DNA from: Sulfuricystis thermophila
GTDB lineage: Bacteria; Pseudomonadota; Gammaproteobacteria; Burkholderiales; Rhodocyclaceae
Assembly: GCF_004323595.1 (NCBI RefSeq)
Contig: NZ_AP019373.1
Coordinates: 248,001 to 312,000 of the forward strand
DNA: 64,000 nt
Direction of reading: 5' to 3'
This document shows, one piece after another, positions 40,245 to 49,320 of the stretch. The notes under the pieces are model-generated. The model was not told the origin of the DNA. It made no database searches and was given only the letters and a program-made list of their open reading frames with translations. The translations under genes were made by a program, and so were the position numbers. How positions within the stretch are numbered: position 1 is the stretch's first letter; each line of letters opens with the position of its first letter.

Positions 40245-40784
40245 TCACAGCCGCGCGATGTCTGGCAGGAACACTTCGGTGACGAGCAGTGGCCGGTCGA
40301 GGCGGCAGAAGCGCGAGCGGCGCGCCCAAAGTGTTGGCAACGGCGAGCCGAGCGCAGCGCTGGCACGACGATGGAGCGGATGACGGGCAGTCAGGCGCGC
40401 CGCGCTCAACGGGCCGCGGCAGATCGACGGGTCGGCGAACAGGGCGGCGCCGAGCGGTCGTGAACCGATGGCCTGCGCCATGTGCCAAGCGCCATTCAGA
40501 TCGCGCGGCGCGAGCGCGCTGTGCGCGAACACCACCGGCAGACCGTCGGCGAACAGCAGCACCTCGCGGGTCCAGGCGTAACGCCCTGGGGGCAGCCCGA
40601 TCAGCGCGCGCTCATCAGGAAAGGGGCGTGCGCGTCGTTCGCCGAGCACACGTACTTCGAAGCTGTCGCAGCGCGCGACGATGCGCGCGGTGAGCGAACC
40701 GGGATCGGCGAGCCAGGGACGCAACCAGGTCGGAGCACCCGCCAGGGCAGGGTCGGGTTTCCAGCGGAACTCCTGGCGAGACAT
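40245..40784 (-). CDS. ubiC: Chorismate--pyruvate lyase
   Basis: A 179-residue protein that turns chorismate into 4-hydroxybenzoate and pyruvate, the first step of ubiquinone synthesis. Family marks are the WLRPWLADPGSLTARI start, VRVLGERRARPFPDE, YAWTREVLLFADGLP, and the end RLDRPLLVTEVFLPDI. I chose ATG 40784 (MSRQEFRWKPDPAL); in-frame ATGs at 40826 and 40835 are possible. It diverges from rapZ. Confidence 0.9.
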   Translation of the reverse strand: MSRQEFRWKPDPALAGAPTWLRPWLADPGSLTARIVARCDSFEVRVLGERRARPFPDERALIGLPPGRYAWTREVLLFADGLPVVFAHSALAPRDLNGAWHMAQAIGSRPLGAALFADPSICRGPLSAARLTARHPLHRRASAALGSPLPTLWARRSRFCRLDRPLLVTEVFLPDIARL

Positions 40785-40856
40785 TTCGAGCGCTGCGTGG
40801 TGAGAGAGGGATGGCGATGCTACCATAGGGCGCATCGGCTTCTTCTCGGGTTTCCG

Positions 40857-41702
40857 ATGCAACTCGTGCTGATCAGCGGTCTGTCGGGTTCGGGCAAGAC
40901 CATCGCGTTGAACGTCCTCGAAGACGCGGGCTATTTCTGCGTCGACAATCTGCCGGCGGCGTTGCTCTCGGGACTGGCCGGCCATCTGCTGCGTGAGGGT
41001 CACGCGCGTGTCGCGGTGGCGATCGACATGCGCGGTGGCAGCGGCATCGCGGCCTTGCCCGCGCAATTGAAGCAGCTCGCGGCGCATCACATCGATGTGC
41101 GCTTCCTATTTCTCGACGCGCGCGACGAGGTGCTGATCCAGCGTTTTTCCGAGACCCGCCGCCGCCATCCGCTCGCCAGCGGCGACAAGACGCTCGCCGA
41201 GGCGATCGCCGAGGAGCGCGCCGCGTTGGAAACCCTGAAAAGCCTTGGCCACCGCATCGACACCAGCCATCTGCGGCCCAATGCCCTGCGGGCGATGGTC
41301 AAGGATTTCATCGACCTGCAAGGCGGTGGCACAGGGCTGATCCTGCTGTTCCAGTCCTTCGGTTTCAAGCATGGTCTGCCGCTCGATGCCGATCTGGTGT
41401 TCGACGTGCGCTGCCTGCCCAATCCGCACTACGACCCGCTGTTGCGACCGCTCACCGGCCGCGATGCCGCGGTGATCGAGTTCCTCGAATCCCAACCCGA
41501 AGTGATGCAGATGCTCGCCGACATCCGGCAGTTCCTGGAAACCTGGCTGCCGGCCTACATTCGCGACAACCGCGCCTATCTCACCGTCGCCTTGGGCTGC
41601 ACCGGCGGCCAGCACCGCTCGGTTTGGTTCGCCGAACGACTGGCGGAACACTTCAAGGACAAGGCGCGCGTGCTGGTGCGCCACCGTTCCCTCGTCGAAT
41701 GA
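40857..41702 (+). CDS. rapZ: RNase adapter protein / nucleotide-binding protein RapZ
   Basis: A 281-residue protein with Walker A GLSGSGKTIALNVLED at the very N-terminus and the C-terminal signature VALGCTGGQHRSVW. In E. coli it directs RNase E to the small RNA GlmZ and so controls glucosamine-6-phosphate synthesis. The common partners hprK and ptsN are not adjacent here. ATGA overlap with the next gene. Confidence 0.95.
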   Translation: MQLVLISGLSGSGKTIALNVLEDAGYFCVDNLPAALLSGLAGHLLREGHARVAVAIDMRGGSGIAALPAQLKQLAAHHIDVRFLFLDARDEVLIQRFSETRRRHPLASGDKTLAEAIAEERAALETLKSLGHRIDTSHLRPNALRAMVKDFIDLQGGGTGLILLFQSFGFKHGLPLDADLVFDVRCLPNPHYDPLLRPLTGRDAAVIEFLESQPEVMQMLADIRQFLETWLPAYIRDNRAYLTVALGCTGGQHRSVWFAERLAEHFKDKARVLVRHRSLVE

Positions 41703-42076
41703 AACACTGGCTGGCGCTGATGCGGGCCGGTGACTGGCTCACCGTGGTCTTGGCCGCGTCGCTCGTCATATCGGCCTTTGCGCTGTCGTGGACCGGCGGT
41801 CGCCCCGAGCGTGCCGTGGTGCGCGTCGAAGGCAAGGTGGTGGCCGAATTTCCGCTCGACGCGCCGCGGCGCTTCGCGGCACGCGGGCCGTTGGGCGAGA
41901 CGGTGATCGAGATCGCGCCCGGACGTGCGCGCGTGCTCTCCGACCCGGGCCCACGGCAGTACTGCGTGCAGCAGGGCTGGCTCACCCGCCCCAATGCGAT
42001 CGCCATCTGCGCGCCGAACCATGTGAGTCTTTCCCTTTCCGGGCGCGAACCGGGTCATGACAGCCTCAACTATTGA
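41699..42076 (+). CDS. NusG domain II-containing protein
   Basis: A 125-residue protein with one N-terminal membrane segment (LTVVLAASLVISAFALSW) and an extracytoplasmic beta domain containing GETVIEIAPGRARVLSDPGP and QQGWLTRPNAIAICAPN, typical of stand-alone NusG-domain-II proteins. Such genes commonly precede Gx transporters. Function unknown. It overlaps the next gene by 20 bases. Confidence 0.82.
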   Translation: MKHWLALMRAGDWLTVVLAASLVISAFALSWTGGRPERAVVRVEGKVVAEFPLDAPRRFAARGPLGETVIEIAPGRARVLSDPGPRQYCVQQGWLTRPNAIAICAPNHVSLSLSGREPGHDSLNY

Positions 42077-42572
42077 GCTGAAAGTCACCGAGACCGACCG
42101 CCGCATCGCCCGCTATGCGGCGGCGGCGATCGCGCTCGCCGTCGCCGAGGGGGCGCTGCCCTCGCCCTTGCCCGGCATCAAGCCGGGACTCGCCAACATC
42201 GTCGTGCTGATCGTCTTGTGGCGTCATGGCTGGCGTGAAGCGGCCTGGGTATCGCTGTTGCGCGTCGTGGCCGGCAGCCTGCTGATCGGTCAGTTTCTCG
42301 CCCCCGGCTTCTTCCTCGCGCTCGCCGGGGCACTCGCCAGTCTCGCCGCGCTGGCGGGGGCCGCGCGCTTGCCGCGCCGCTGGTTCGGCGCCGTGACGGC
42401 GAGCGTGCTGGCGGCCTTCGCCCATATCGGTGGACAATTGCTGCTGGCGCGCCTGTGGCTGGTGCCGCACGATGGCGTGTTCCTGCTCGCGCCGGTTTTC
42501 GGCCTCTCGGCGCTCGTTTTCGGTATCGTGAACGGTCTGATCGCTGCGCGCCTTTTGGAAGAGCCCACATGA
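42057..42572 (+). CDS. Gx transporter family protein (COG4769)
   Basis: A 171-residue membrane protein with about five hydrophobic segments. It matches the family once called heptaprenyl diphosphate synthase component I: EGALPSPLPGIKPGLANIVV, then LRVVAGSLLIGQFL. The transported substrate is unknown. It is coupled upstream to the NusG-II gene and downstream by ATGA to ubiX. Confidence 0.82.
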   Translation: MTASTIELKVTETDRRIARYAAAAIALAVAEGALPSPLPGIKPGLANIVVLIVLWRHGWREAAWVSLLRVVAGSLLIGQFLAPGFFLALAGALASLAALAGAARLPRRWFGAVTASVLAAFAHIGGQLLLARLWLVPHDGVFLLAPVFGLSALVFGIVNGLIAARLLEEPT

Positions 42573-43180
42573 ACAAAACCATTGCCGTCGCCTGGACCGG
42601 TGCTTCCGGCCTGCCCTATGGCCTGCGCCTCGTCGACTGCCTGCTCAAGGCCGGCTGTCATGTCTGGCTCTTTTACTCGCCGGCGGCGCAGATCGTCGCC
42701 AAACAAGAATGCGACCTCGTGCTGCCCGTGCAGCCGCGCGAAGCGCAACGAGAGCTTGCCCAACGCTTCGGCGATGGTGAGGGGTTGCTCACGGTATTCG
42801 GCCGCGAGGACTGGATGGCGCCGCCGGCTTCCGGTTCGAACCCGCCCGACGCCTATGTCATCTGCCCCTGCACCATGGGCACACTCGCCGAAGTGGCGGC
42901 CGGTGTGGCCAAAGACCTCATCACGCGTGCCGCCGACGTGGTGCTCAAAGAGGGAAGGCCCCTGATCCTGGTGCCGCGCGAGACGCCGTTTTCAGCGCTC
43001 CACCTCGAGAACATGCTGAAGCTTGCCCGCGCCGGCGCGGTGATCCTGCCGCCTTCCCCCGGCTTCTACCACCGACCGGCCGACATCCAGGGGCTCGTCG
43101 ATTTCGTCGTCGCGCGCATCCTCGATCGGCTGGGCATCGCGCATGCGCTGCTGCCGCGTTGGGGAGCGGAACGTGACTGA
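42569..43180 (+). CDS. ubiX: Flavin prenyltransferase UbiX
   Basis: A 203-residue flavoprotein with the WTGASGLPYGLRLVD FMN loop and the CPCTMGTLAEVAAGVA and LVPRETPFSALHLENM motifs. It joins a dimethylallyl group to FMN to make the cofactor of UbiD decarboxylases, needed in ubiquinone synthesis. It starts with an ATGA overlap. Confidence 0.93.
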   Translation: MNKTIAVAWTGASGLPYGLRLVDCLLKAGCHVWLFYSPAAQIVAKQECDLVLPVQPREAQRELAQRFGDGEGLLTVFGREDWMAPPASGSNPPDAYVICPCTMGTLAEVAAGVAKDLITRAADVVLKEGRPLILVPRETPFSALHLENMLKLARAGAVILPPSPGFYHRPADIQGLVDFVVARILDRLGIAHALLPRWGAERD

Positions 43181-43760
43181 AATGGAACTGCCGCTGTTCC
43201 TGCTCAATGTCGTGCTGCATTCCGGCGGACGCATGGAACTGCGCGTCTTCGAGACGCGTTACATGGACATGGTGAAGGAATGCCTGCGCACGGACACGCC
43301 GTTCGGTGTCTGCCTGATCGCGCAGGGCAGCGAAGTCGCCGTGCCCGGTCGGCCGACGGCCGAACCGCGCGCGGTGGGCACGCTGGCGACGATCGCCGAC
43401 TGGCAGATGCCGCAACTGGGCATCCTGCACATCGTCACGCACGGCGGCCAGCGCTTTCGCATCCTGTCGTGGCGGCGTGAGACGAGCGGGCTGGTGCGCG
43501 CACGGGTCGAATTGCTGCCCGAGCCGCAGGTAGCGCCGGTTCCCGGCGACTATGCACGCCTGGTGCCGATGCTGCGTTCACTGATCGAGTCGCTCGAGGA
43601 TCAGCCTCCCAAGCCCCACCGCTTTTACGACGCCGCCTGGGTGGCCGACCGCTGGGCCGAGCTGCTGCCGCTGCCGATGGACAAGCGTCAGGAGATCCTC
43701 GAACTCGACGATGGTATAGCGCGCCTCGACGCCATCTACCGTTTCCTCGAAGAAAGCTAG
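43173..43760 (+). CDS. LON peptidase substrate-binding domain protein
   Basis: A 195-residue protein consisting of a Lon N-terminal domain only (LPLFLLNVVLHSGGRMELRV, FETRYMDMV, FGVCLI). No ATPase or protease part follows, so it is a stand-alone form of unknown role. GTG 43173 has a GGGGAG site six bases upstream, which decides against ATG 43182. It overlaps the ubiX stop by 8 bases and the convergent gene by 4. Confidence 0.87.
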   Translation: MTEMELPLFLLNVVLHSGGRMELRVFETRYMDMVKECLRTDTPFGVCLIAQGSEVAVPGRPTAEPRAVGTLATIADWQMPQLGILHIVTHGGQRFRILSWRRETSGLVRARVELLPEPQVAPVPGDYARLVPMLRSLIESLEDQPPKPHRFYDAAWVADRWAELLPLPMDKRQEILELDDGIARLDAIYRFLEES

Positions 43761-44062
43761 CCGACGACGTTCTCGGCGACATCGACGCGCACCGCCGGTC
43801 GCTCCAGTACGCCGGCCACCGCTTCCGCATATTGCTGCGTCCAGGCATCCGGTTGGGCGAAGCGCTTCTCCCCAGCGTATTTGGCGATACCGAGGATGCG
43901 GTCGAGCACCAGCACCTTGCCCATAGGATGGCTCGGCTCACATTCCAACGCCAGCCATTGTTCCTCCAGCCAGCGGTTGGCAGCCTCACGCGGCAGCGTG
44001 GCATGGGCGATCAGCTCGTATTCGCGATGGCGGTCGAAGACGACGGTGACGATGCTGGACAT
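43757..44062 (-). CDS. Conserved hypothetical protein
   Basis: A 101-residue mixed alpha/beta protein beginning MSSIVTVVFDRHREYELIAHA, with an acidic middle (EEQWLALECEP) and an end VRVDVAENVVG. There is no signal peptide or recognised motif. ATG 44062 has an AAGGAAG site. I do not know its function. It is a single-gene minus-strand unit between convergent and divergent neighbours. Confidence 0.65.
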   Translation of the reverse strand: MSSIVTVVFDRHREYELIAHATLPREAANRWLEEQWLALECEPSHPMGKVLVLDRILGIAKYAGEKRFAQPDAWTQQYAEAVAGVLERPAVRVDVAENVVG

Positions 44063-44199
44063 GACGGCTTCCTTTCGTGGCTGACGGTGCAATTCTGAGG
44101 GGCATGCCCGCGGAAGAATAGTCGCCGTGGCGACAATCGCCGGCTGCATGTTGCAGGGCGGCATAATACGCATCCGCCACCGCCCACGCGCTCCACACC
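44063..44199. other. 137-bp divergent intergenic region before the efflux genes
   Basis: The region between the hypothetical gene and the first adaptor gene holds a short inverted repeat GTCGCC/GGCGAC (44121-44134) and a CATAAT box (44162-44167) that could be a -10 element. The inverted repeat might be a TetR-type operator, but the loop is only two bases. Confidence 0.35.
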
Positions 44200-45225
44200 A
44201 TGCTGCCGCAAATTCTGCTCATCTTGCATGCCACCCTCATGACAGCCTGCGGTCGAGAAAGCCCGCCGACCGTTGCCGTCCCGTCAGCGCCGACTTTCGC
44301 GGTCGGCTCCGTGGCCGAGGTGGCGCTCTACCCTGAGCGCAGCGCGCCGGCAAGCGTCGTCGGCAAGCACGAAGCACGCCTGTCGGCGGAAGTTGCGGCG
44401 CCGATTCAGGCCATCCCCGTGGATGTCGGTCAGACGGTAAAGAAAGGCCAGGTGGTCGTGCGGCTCGATGCGCGTGATGCCCAGCTGGCACTGGAACGCG
44501 CCCAGGCCGCTCTGGCCCAGGCCGAGGCGCGCCATGCCCTGGCGCGGGCCCAATTCGAGCGCGCCCGGGCGTTGCGCGAAAAGAATTTCATCTCGGCGGA
44601 AGCGCTGACAGTGCGCGAAACGGAGCTCGCCGCCGCCGTCGCCGATCTGCGCGCGGCGAAGGCCCAGCGCGATACTGCGCGCCGTGCGCTGGAAAAACAC
44701 ACGCTGCGCGCGCCGTTCGATGCGGTGGTACGCGAGCGGCGCGGCCAGGTCGGGGAACTCGCCGCGCCCGGCACCGTCCTGTTGACGCTGGTGTCGCACA
44801 CCGAACTGGAACTGGCCGCGCAGCTGCAGCCGCGTGATGCGGAATCTTTGCAGCGTGCCGTCTCGGCAGCGCCGATTTTCGAGAGCGCGACGGGCCGCTA
44901 CGAACTGAAGCCGCTGCGCGTCTCCCCTGCGGTGAACCGCGAATCGCGCAGCATCGAAGCACGTCTGGCCTTCGTCGGGCCAGCGCCGGCGGCAGGTAGC
45001 GAGGGCCGGCTGGTGTGGCGCGAGGCGCAGGCGCATCTGCCGGCCGAGCTGCTGGTGCAACGCGAAGGGCGGCTTGGCGTGTTCGTCGTCGAAGGGGGCA
45101 AGGCGCGTTTCCATGCGCTGCCGCAGGCGCAGGAAGGCCGGCCCGCGCCGCTCGATCTGCCTGCGGATGCGCGCATCGTGACGCAGGGACGTCATGCCGT
45201 GCAGGATGGCCAAGCCCTGCCATGA
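44200..45225 (+). CDS. RND efflux periplasmic adaptor (lipoprotein), first system
   Basis: A 341-residue adaptor with a lipoprotein-type signal ending LMTAC at Cys17. Then come the lipoyl/barrel-sandwich halves (PIQAIPVDVGQTVKKGQVVVRLD; APFDAVVRERRGQVGELA) around a helical hairpin (about residues 85-160). It would bridge the RND pump to an outer-membrane channel. Repeat copy 10 encodes VAVPSAPTF just after the lipid-bearing cysteine. It overlaps the next gene by 4 bases. Confidence 0.88.
   Translation: MLPQILLILHATLMTACGRESPPTVAVPSAPTFAVGSVAEVALYPERSAPASVVGKHEARLSAEVAAPIQAIPVDVGQTVKKGQVVVRLDARDAQLALERAQAALAQAEARHALARAQFERARALREKNFISAEALTVRETELAAAVADLRAAKAQRDTARRALEKHTLRAPFDAVVRERRGQVGELAAPGTVLLTLVSHTELELAAQLQPRDAESLQRAVSAAPIFESATGRYELKPLRVSPAVNRESRSIEARLAFVGPAPAAGSEGRLVWREAQAHLPAELLVQREGRLGVFVVEGGKARFHALPQAQEGRPAPLDLPADARIVTQGRHAVQDGQALP
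44272..44297 (-). repeat. Interspersed 26-bp repeat, copy 10
   Basis: 3 mismatches to consensus. It lies opposite to the coding direction in the adaptor gene, which reads it as VPSAPTF. Confidence 0.7.
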
Positions 45226-48200
45226 AGCTCTACCGGCACCTGCTCGAAAACCATCCGCTCGCCAACATCGCCTTCGTGGTGGTGTTGCTGCTCGGCGCTT
45301 ACAGTTATCTCACCATGCCGCGCGAGCAGGACCCGGAGATCAACTTCAACTGGGTGATGATCACCACGGTGTTGCCCGGCGCCTCGGCCGAGGATGTCGA
45401 AAAACGGGTGACCAAGCCGCTCGAAGATGCGATCAAGGGGGTGGCGGATGTGCGCTTTTCCTCCTCATCGTCGCGCGAGGGGGTATCGAACATCCTGGTG
45501 CGCTTCCGCGAGATTTCCGAGCGCGTCTTCGACAAGCGCGTCAACGATCTGCGGCGCGAGATCCAGAACAAGGCGAAGAGCGAATTGCCCACCGAGGCGA
45601 AGGAGCCGCGCGTGCTGGAAATCACCACCTCGAACGGTTTCCCGACCGCGCTGGTGCTCGTCACCGGACAGGCGGCCGACGAGGTGCTGAGAAACCGCGC
45701 GCGATTACTGCGCGACGCCTTCGAGCGCATGCCGGGCATCGACCAGGTGTTCGCCACCGGCCTGCGCGATCCCGAGCTCTTGGTCGAATATGACCCGGCC
45801 GCGCTGGCAAACCGGGGCTTGAATGGCAGCGATGTCGCCGATGCGGCGTTCGCCTGGTTTCGCGACACTTTCGCCGGCAAGCTGGAAACCGGCCAAGGCG
45901 ATGCCCGCGCAGCCTGGCTGGTGCGCGTGGTGGGGCAGGATGTCGATCCGGAGCGCATCGCGCAGATCCCGGTCGGTCGCGCCGGCACGCCGCTGGCGAG
46001 CGTCGCGGAAGTCTCGCGGGCGCGCCCAAGGCCGGCTCTCTGGCGAGTTACGCGGGCAAGCCGGCGGTAATGCTGGCGATCACCAAGAAAAGCCGCACCA
46101 ACACGCTGGAGCTCATCGAGCGCATCAACCGCTTCATCGCCGAAAAGAACCCGCAGCTCGCCGGCGAGGGCCTCGAATTGAAGCTGCTCGATGACCAGAC
46201 GCCGAAGACCCGTGCTTCGATTGCGATCATGGAGGCGAATGCGCTCGTCGGCCTGTTGGTGGTGCTGGGAATGTGTTGGATATTCCTTGGCACGCGCATC
46301 GCCGTGCTCGTGGCGCTGGGCGTGCCTTTCGCGCTGGCGGGTACCTTCGCCGTGCTCGGCAGCCTCGGCTACACGGTGAACATCTCGGTGCTGCTCGGCG
46401 TGGTGATCGCGCTGGGCATGCTGGTCGACGATGCAGTGGTCGTCGTCGAGGCGATCTACTACCGGATGCAACGGGGCCTCGATGCGCTGGCAGCCAGCCT
46501 CGCCGCGATGCGCGAGGTGTTCGCGCCGGTCACCTCCTCGGTGCTGACGACGATGGCGGCTTTTCTGCCGCTGATGCTCTTGCCGGGCATCGTCGGCAAG
46601 TTCATGTTCATCATCCCCTTCATCGTCACGCTCGCCCTCGCCATCAGCCTGATCGAAGCCTACTGGATTCTGCCGGTGCATGTGGTGACGGCGAGCCGCA
46701 CGCTGCCGCCGGCCGACGACTGGCGTGCCCGCTTCAACCATCTGTTGCGCCTGAAATATGCGCGCTGGCTGATCGCCGTGCTGCGTTGGCCGAGGCTGTC
46801 CGTGGCGGTGATGCTGCTGTTGTTGGCCGGTGCAGTCGCCGCGGTGGCGAGCGGGCTGGTGCGCGTGCAGTTCTTTGCCTTCGATCCGCTGCGGCTGTTC
46901 TATGTCAGCGTCGACATGCCGGCCGGCGCACCGATCGAACAGAGCCTGCGAGAGGCACAGAAGATCGAGGCACGCGTGAAGCAGCATCTACAACCCGGCG
47001 AGGCGCGCAATACCGCCGCCTATGCCGGCGTGAAATTCACCGACACCGAACCGCTGTATGGTGAAGCCTACGGGCAGGTGGTGGTTTCATTGCTCCCCAC
47101 AGAAGGCGGCCGCAGCGTTCCGGAGATCGTCGCGGCGATGCGCGCCGACATCGAGTCGATGGAGAGTCCCGGCAAGATCAGCTTCACGATGCTCTCGGGC
47201 GGTCCGCCCGTCACCCGACCGATCCGCGTGCGCGTGCGCGGCGACGATCCACTCGAGCTGCGGGCCGCGGCCGATGCGCTGGCTGCCATCGTGCGCGCGG
47301 TGCCAGGCGCGAAGGACGTGGTCGATGACGACATTCCGGGCCGGCCGCAACTGGTGCTGGAACTCGACCGCGAGGCCTTGCGCGCGGCGGGGCTGGATGC
47401 CGCCAAGGTGGCGCGGCTGGTGCGTCTCGCCGTCGATGGCGAGATCGTCGCCATCACGCGCGACCGCGGCGAGAAGGTGGAGCTGCGCGTGCGCGCCCGG
47501 CATCGGGGCGACGGCACACTCGGCGCCGATATCTTCGATCTGCTGAATGACCCGGTGGCGCTGCCCAATGGCCAGACGACCACGCTCGGCGCCCTGCTGC
47601 GCGCCGAGACGAGGATCGGCAAAGGGGTGATCAAGCATTACAATCTGGCGCGCGCGATCACCGTCGAGGCCGATCTCGACAAGAAGGTCACCGACACGCT
47701 GACGGCCAACCGGTTGATCGCCGAGGATTGGCAAAAGGTCGCCGCGCAGTTTCCGAATACCAGCATCGATTTCTCCGGAGAGATGGAGGACATCCGCGAG
47801 AGTCTCGCCGCGATGCCCTGGCTGTTCCTGCTCGGCGTCGGGCTGATCTATCTGATCCTCGCCGCGCAGTTCAGGAGCTACTGGCAGCCGCTGTTGATCC
47901 TCGTCACCGTGCCGCTCGCTTTCACCGGCGTCGCGTTCGGCCTGCTGATTTCACGCAACCCGTTGTCGCTGTACACCCTCTATGGCGTGATCGCGCTGAC
48001 GGGCATTGCGGTGAATTCCGCGATCGTGCTGATCGATGCCGCCAACGAACGCCTGCGCAGTGGCATGAGTGTACTGCACGCCGCAGTGTATGCTGCACGC
48101 CGGCGCGTGGTGCCGATCCTGATCACCTCGACGACGACGGTCGGCGGACTGTTCTCGCTCGCCTTCGGCCTGGCCGGCAAATCACTGCTTTGGGGGCCGG

Positions 48201-48307
48201 TGGCCCAGGCCATCGTCTGGGGACTGACCATCTCCACCATGCTGACCCTGTTCGTGATTCCCTTGTTGTATTGGATGGCCATGCGCCGTCGGAAAGCTGT
48301 GCAATGA
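45222..48307 (+). pseudogene. RND efflux permease with a one-base frameshift
   Basis: The gene reads in one frame to about 46020 (MKLYRHLLENHPLANIAFVV start, GVSNILVRF, then SVAEVSRA). It continues from there in the next frame (AGSLASYAGKPAVM, then ITKKSRTNTLELIERI) to a normal RND end at 48307. Joined, it gives about 1028 residues, the usual RND length with 12 membrane segments (LGMLVDDAVVVVEAI in TM4). One G missing from the GGG at 46018-46020 would explain the break. As given, the first product stops at 46070. It may be a real mutation or a sequencing error. Confidence 0.82.
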
Positions 48308-49320
48308 AATACTGGATCCTGCTGACACTTCCCCTGCTGGTCGCCTGCGGCGAAAAGACGCCCCAGGCGGACAAGATCGACACCGGCCCGAAACTGGTGA
48401 AGGCGCTCAAAATCGGCGCTGACAGGACGGCACGTGAGCACCTCTACAGCGGGGATGTGCGTGCGCGCATCGAATCCACGCTGGGTTTCCGCGTCGGCGG
48501 CAAGATGATCGAGCGGCTCGTCGATGTCGGCGCGCCGGTCAAGCCGGGGCAGCCGCTCGCCCGGCTCGATCCGACCGATCTGCGCTTGGCATATGCCCAG
48601 GCCGAGGCCAATGCCGCGCTCGCCGCCGATGAATTGAAGCGCGCCGAAGGCCTGCGCCGCCAGAATTTCATCAGCCAGGCGGCGCTAGAAGCCAAACAAA
48701 CTGCCGCGACGGCGGCGCGGGCGCAAGCCGATCTCGCCAAAAACCAGATGGCTTACGCCACCCTCGTCGCCGATACGGCCGGTGTGATCACCGCGGTTTT
48801 GGCCGAGCCGGGCCAAGTGCTCGCCGCCGGCCAGCCGGTGTTCCGCATCGCCCGCGAAGGCGAGCGCGAGGTGGCGATTGCGATTCCCGAAGCGCAACTT
48901 TCCGGTCTTAAGATCGGCGCGGCAGCCACGGTGGAGCTGTGGGCCGGCAAAACCTATCGCGGCAAGCTGCGTGAGCTCGCGCCGGCGGCCGATCCGGCGA
49001 GCCGTACCTATGCCGCACGGGTGACCATCGTCGATGCCGATGCCGATGTCGCGCTGGGCCGCTCGGCGACGGTGCGTTTCGACGAGATGGTGCGCGAGGA
49101 GCACCTCGTGCCTCTGGCGGCAATCCTGCAACAGGGCGAGCGTCCGGCAGTCTGGGTGATCGGCGCCGATGGCACGGTCAGCTTGCGTCCGATCGAAGTC
49201 AGTCGCTATAGCGATCGCGGTGCGGTCGTCACCGCCGGCCTCGACGCAGGCGAAACCATCGTCGCCGCCGGCGCTTTCAAGCTCTCCGCCGGCGAAAAAG
49301 TGCAGGTGGCCAACCCATGA
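48304..49320 (+). CDS. RND efflux periplasmic adaptor (lipoprotein), second system
   Basis: A 338-residue adaptor with signal MKYWILLTLPLLVAC, a lipobox LVAC. The barrel-sandwich halves are IERLVDVGAPVKPGQPLARLD and DTAGVITAVLAEPGQVLAAG, flanking a helical hairpin. The beta-barrel follows (about 210-280). Repeat copy 11 encodes KIGADRTAR at about residue 36, just before the first sandwich strand. It is coupled by ATGA on both sides. Confidence 0.9.
   Translation: MKYWILLTLPLLVACGEKTPQADKIDTGPKLVKALKIGADRTAREHLYSGDVRARIESTLGFRVGGKMIERLVDVGAPVKPGQPLARLDPTDLRLAYAQAEANAALAADELKRAEGLRRQNFISQAALEAKQTAATAARAQADLAKNQMAYATLVADTAGVITAVLAEPGQVLAAGQPVFRIAREGEREVAIAIPEAQLSGLKIGAAATVELWAGKTYRGKLRELAPAADPASRTYAARVTIVDADADVALGRSATVRFDEMVREEHLVPLAAILQQGERPAVWVIGADGTVSLRPIEVSRYSDRGAVVTAGLDAGETIVAAGAFKLSAGEKVQVANP
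48409..48434 (+). repeat. Interspersed 26-bp repeat, copy 11
   Basis: 3 mismatches to consensus. It lies in the second adaptor gene and is read as KIGADRTAR, almost the same peptide as copy 1. Confidence 0.75.

Noticed and set aside
49160-49185. ATCGGCGCCGATGGCACGG in the second adaptor as a repeat copy
   Set aside because: It fits the common codons for IGADGTV, a usual adaptor motif, and lacks the right block.
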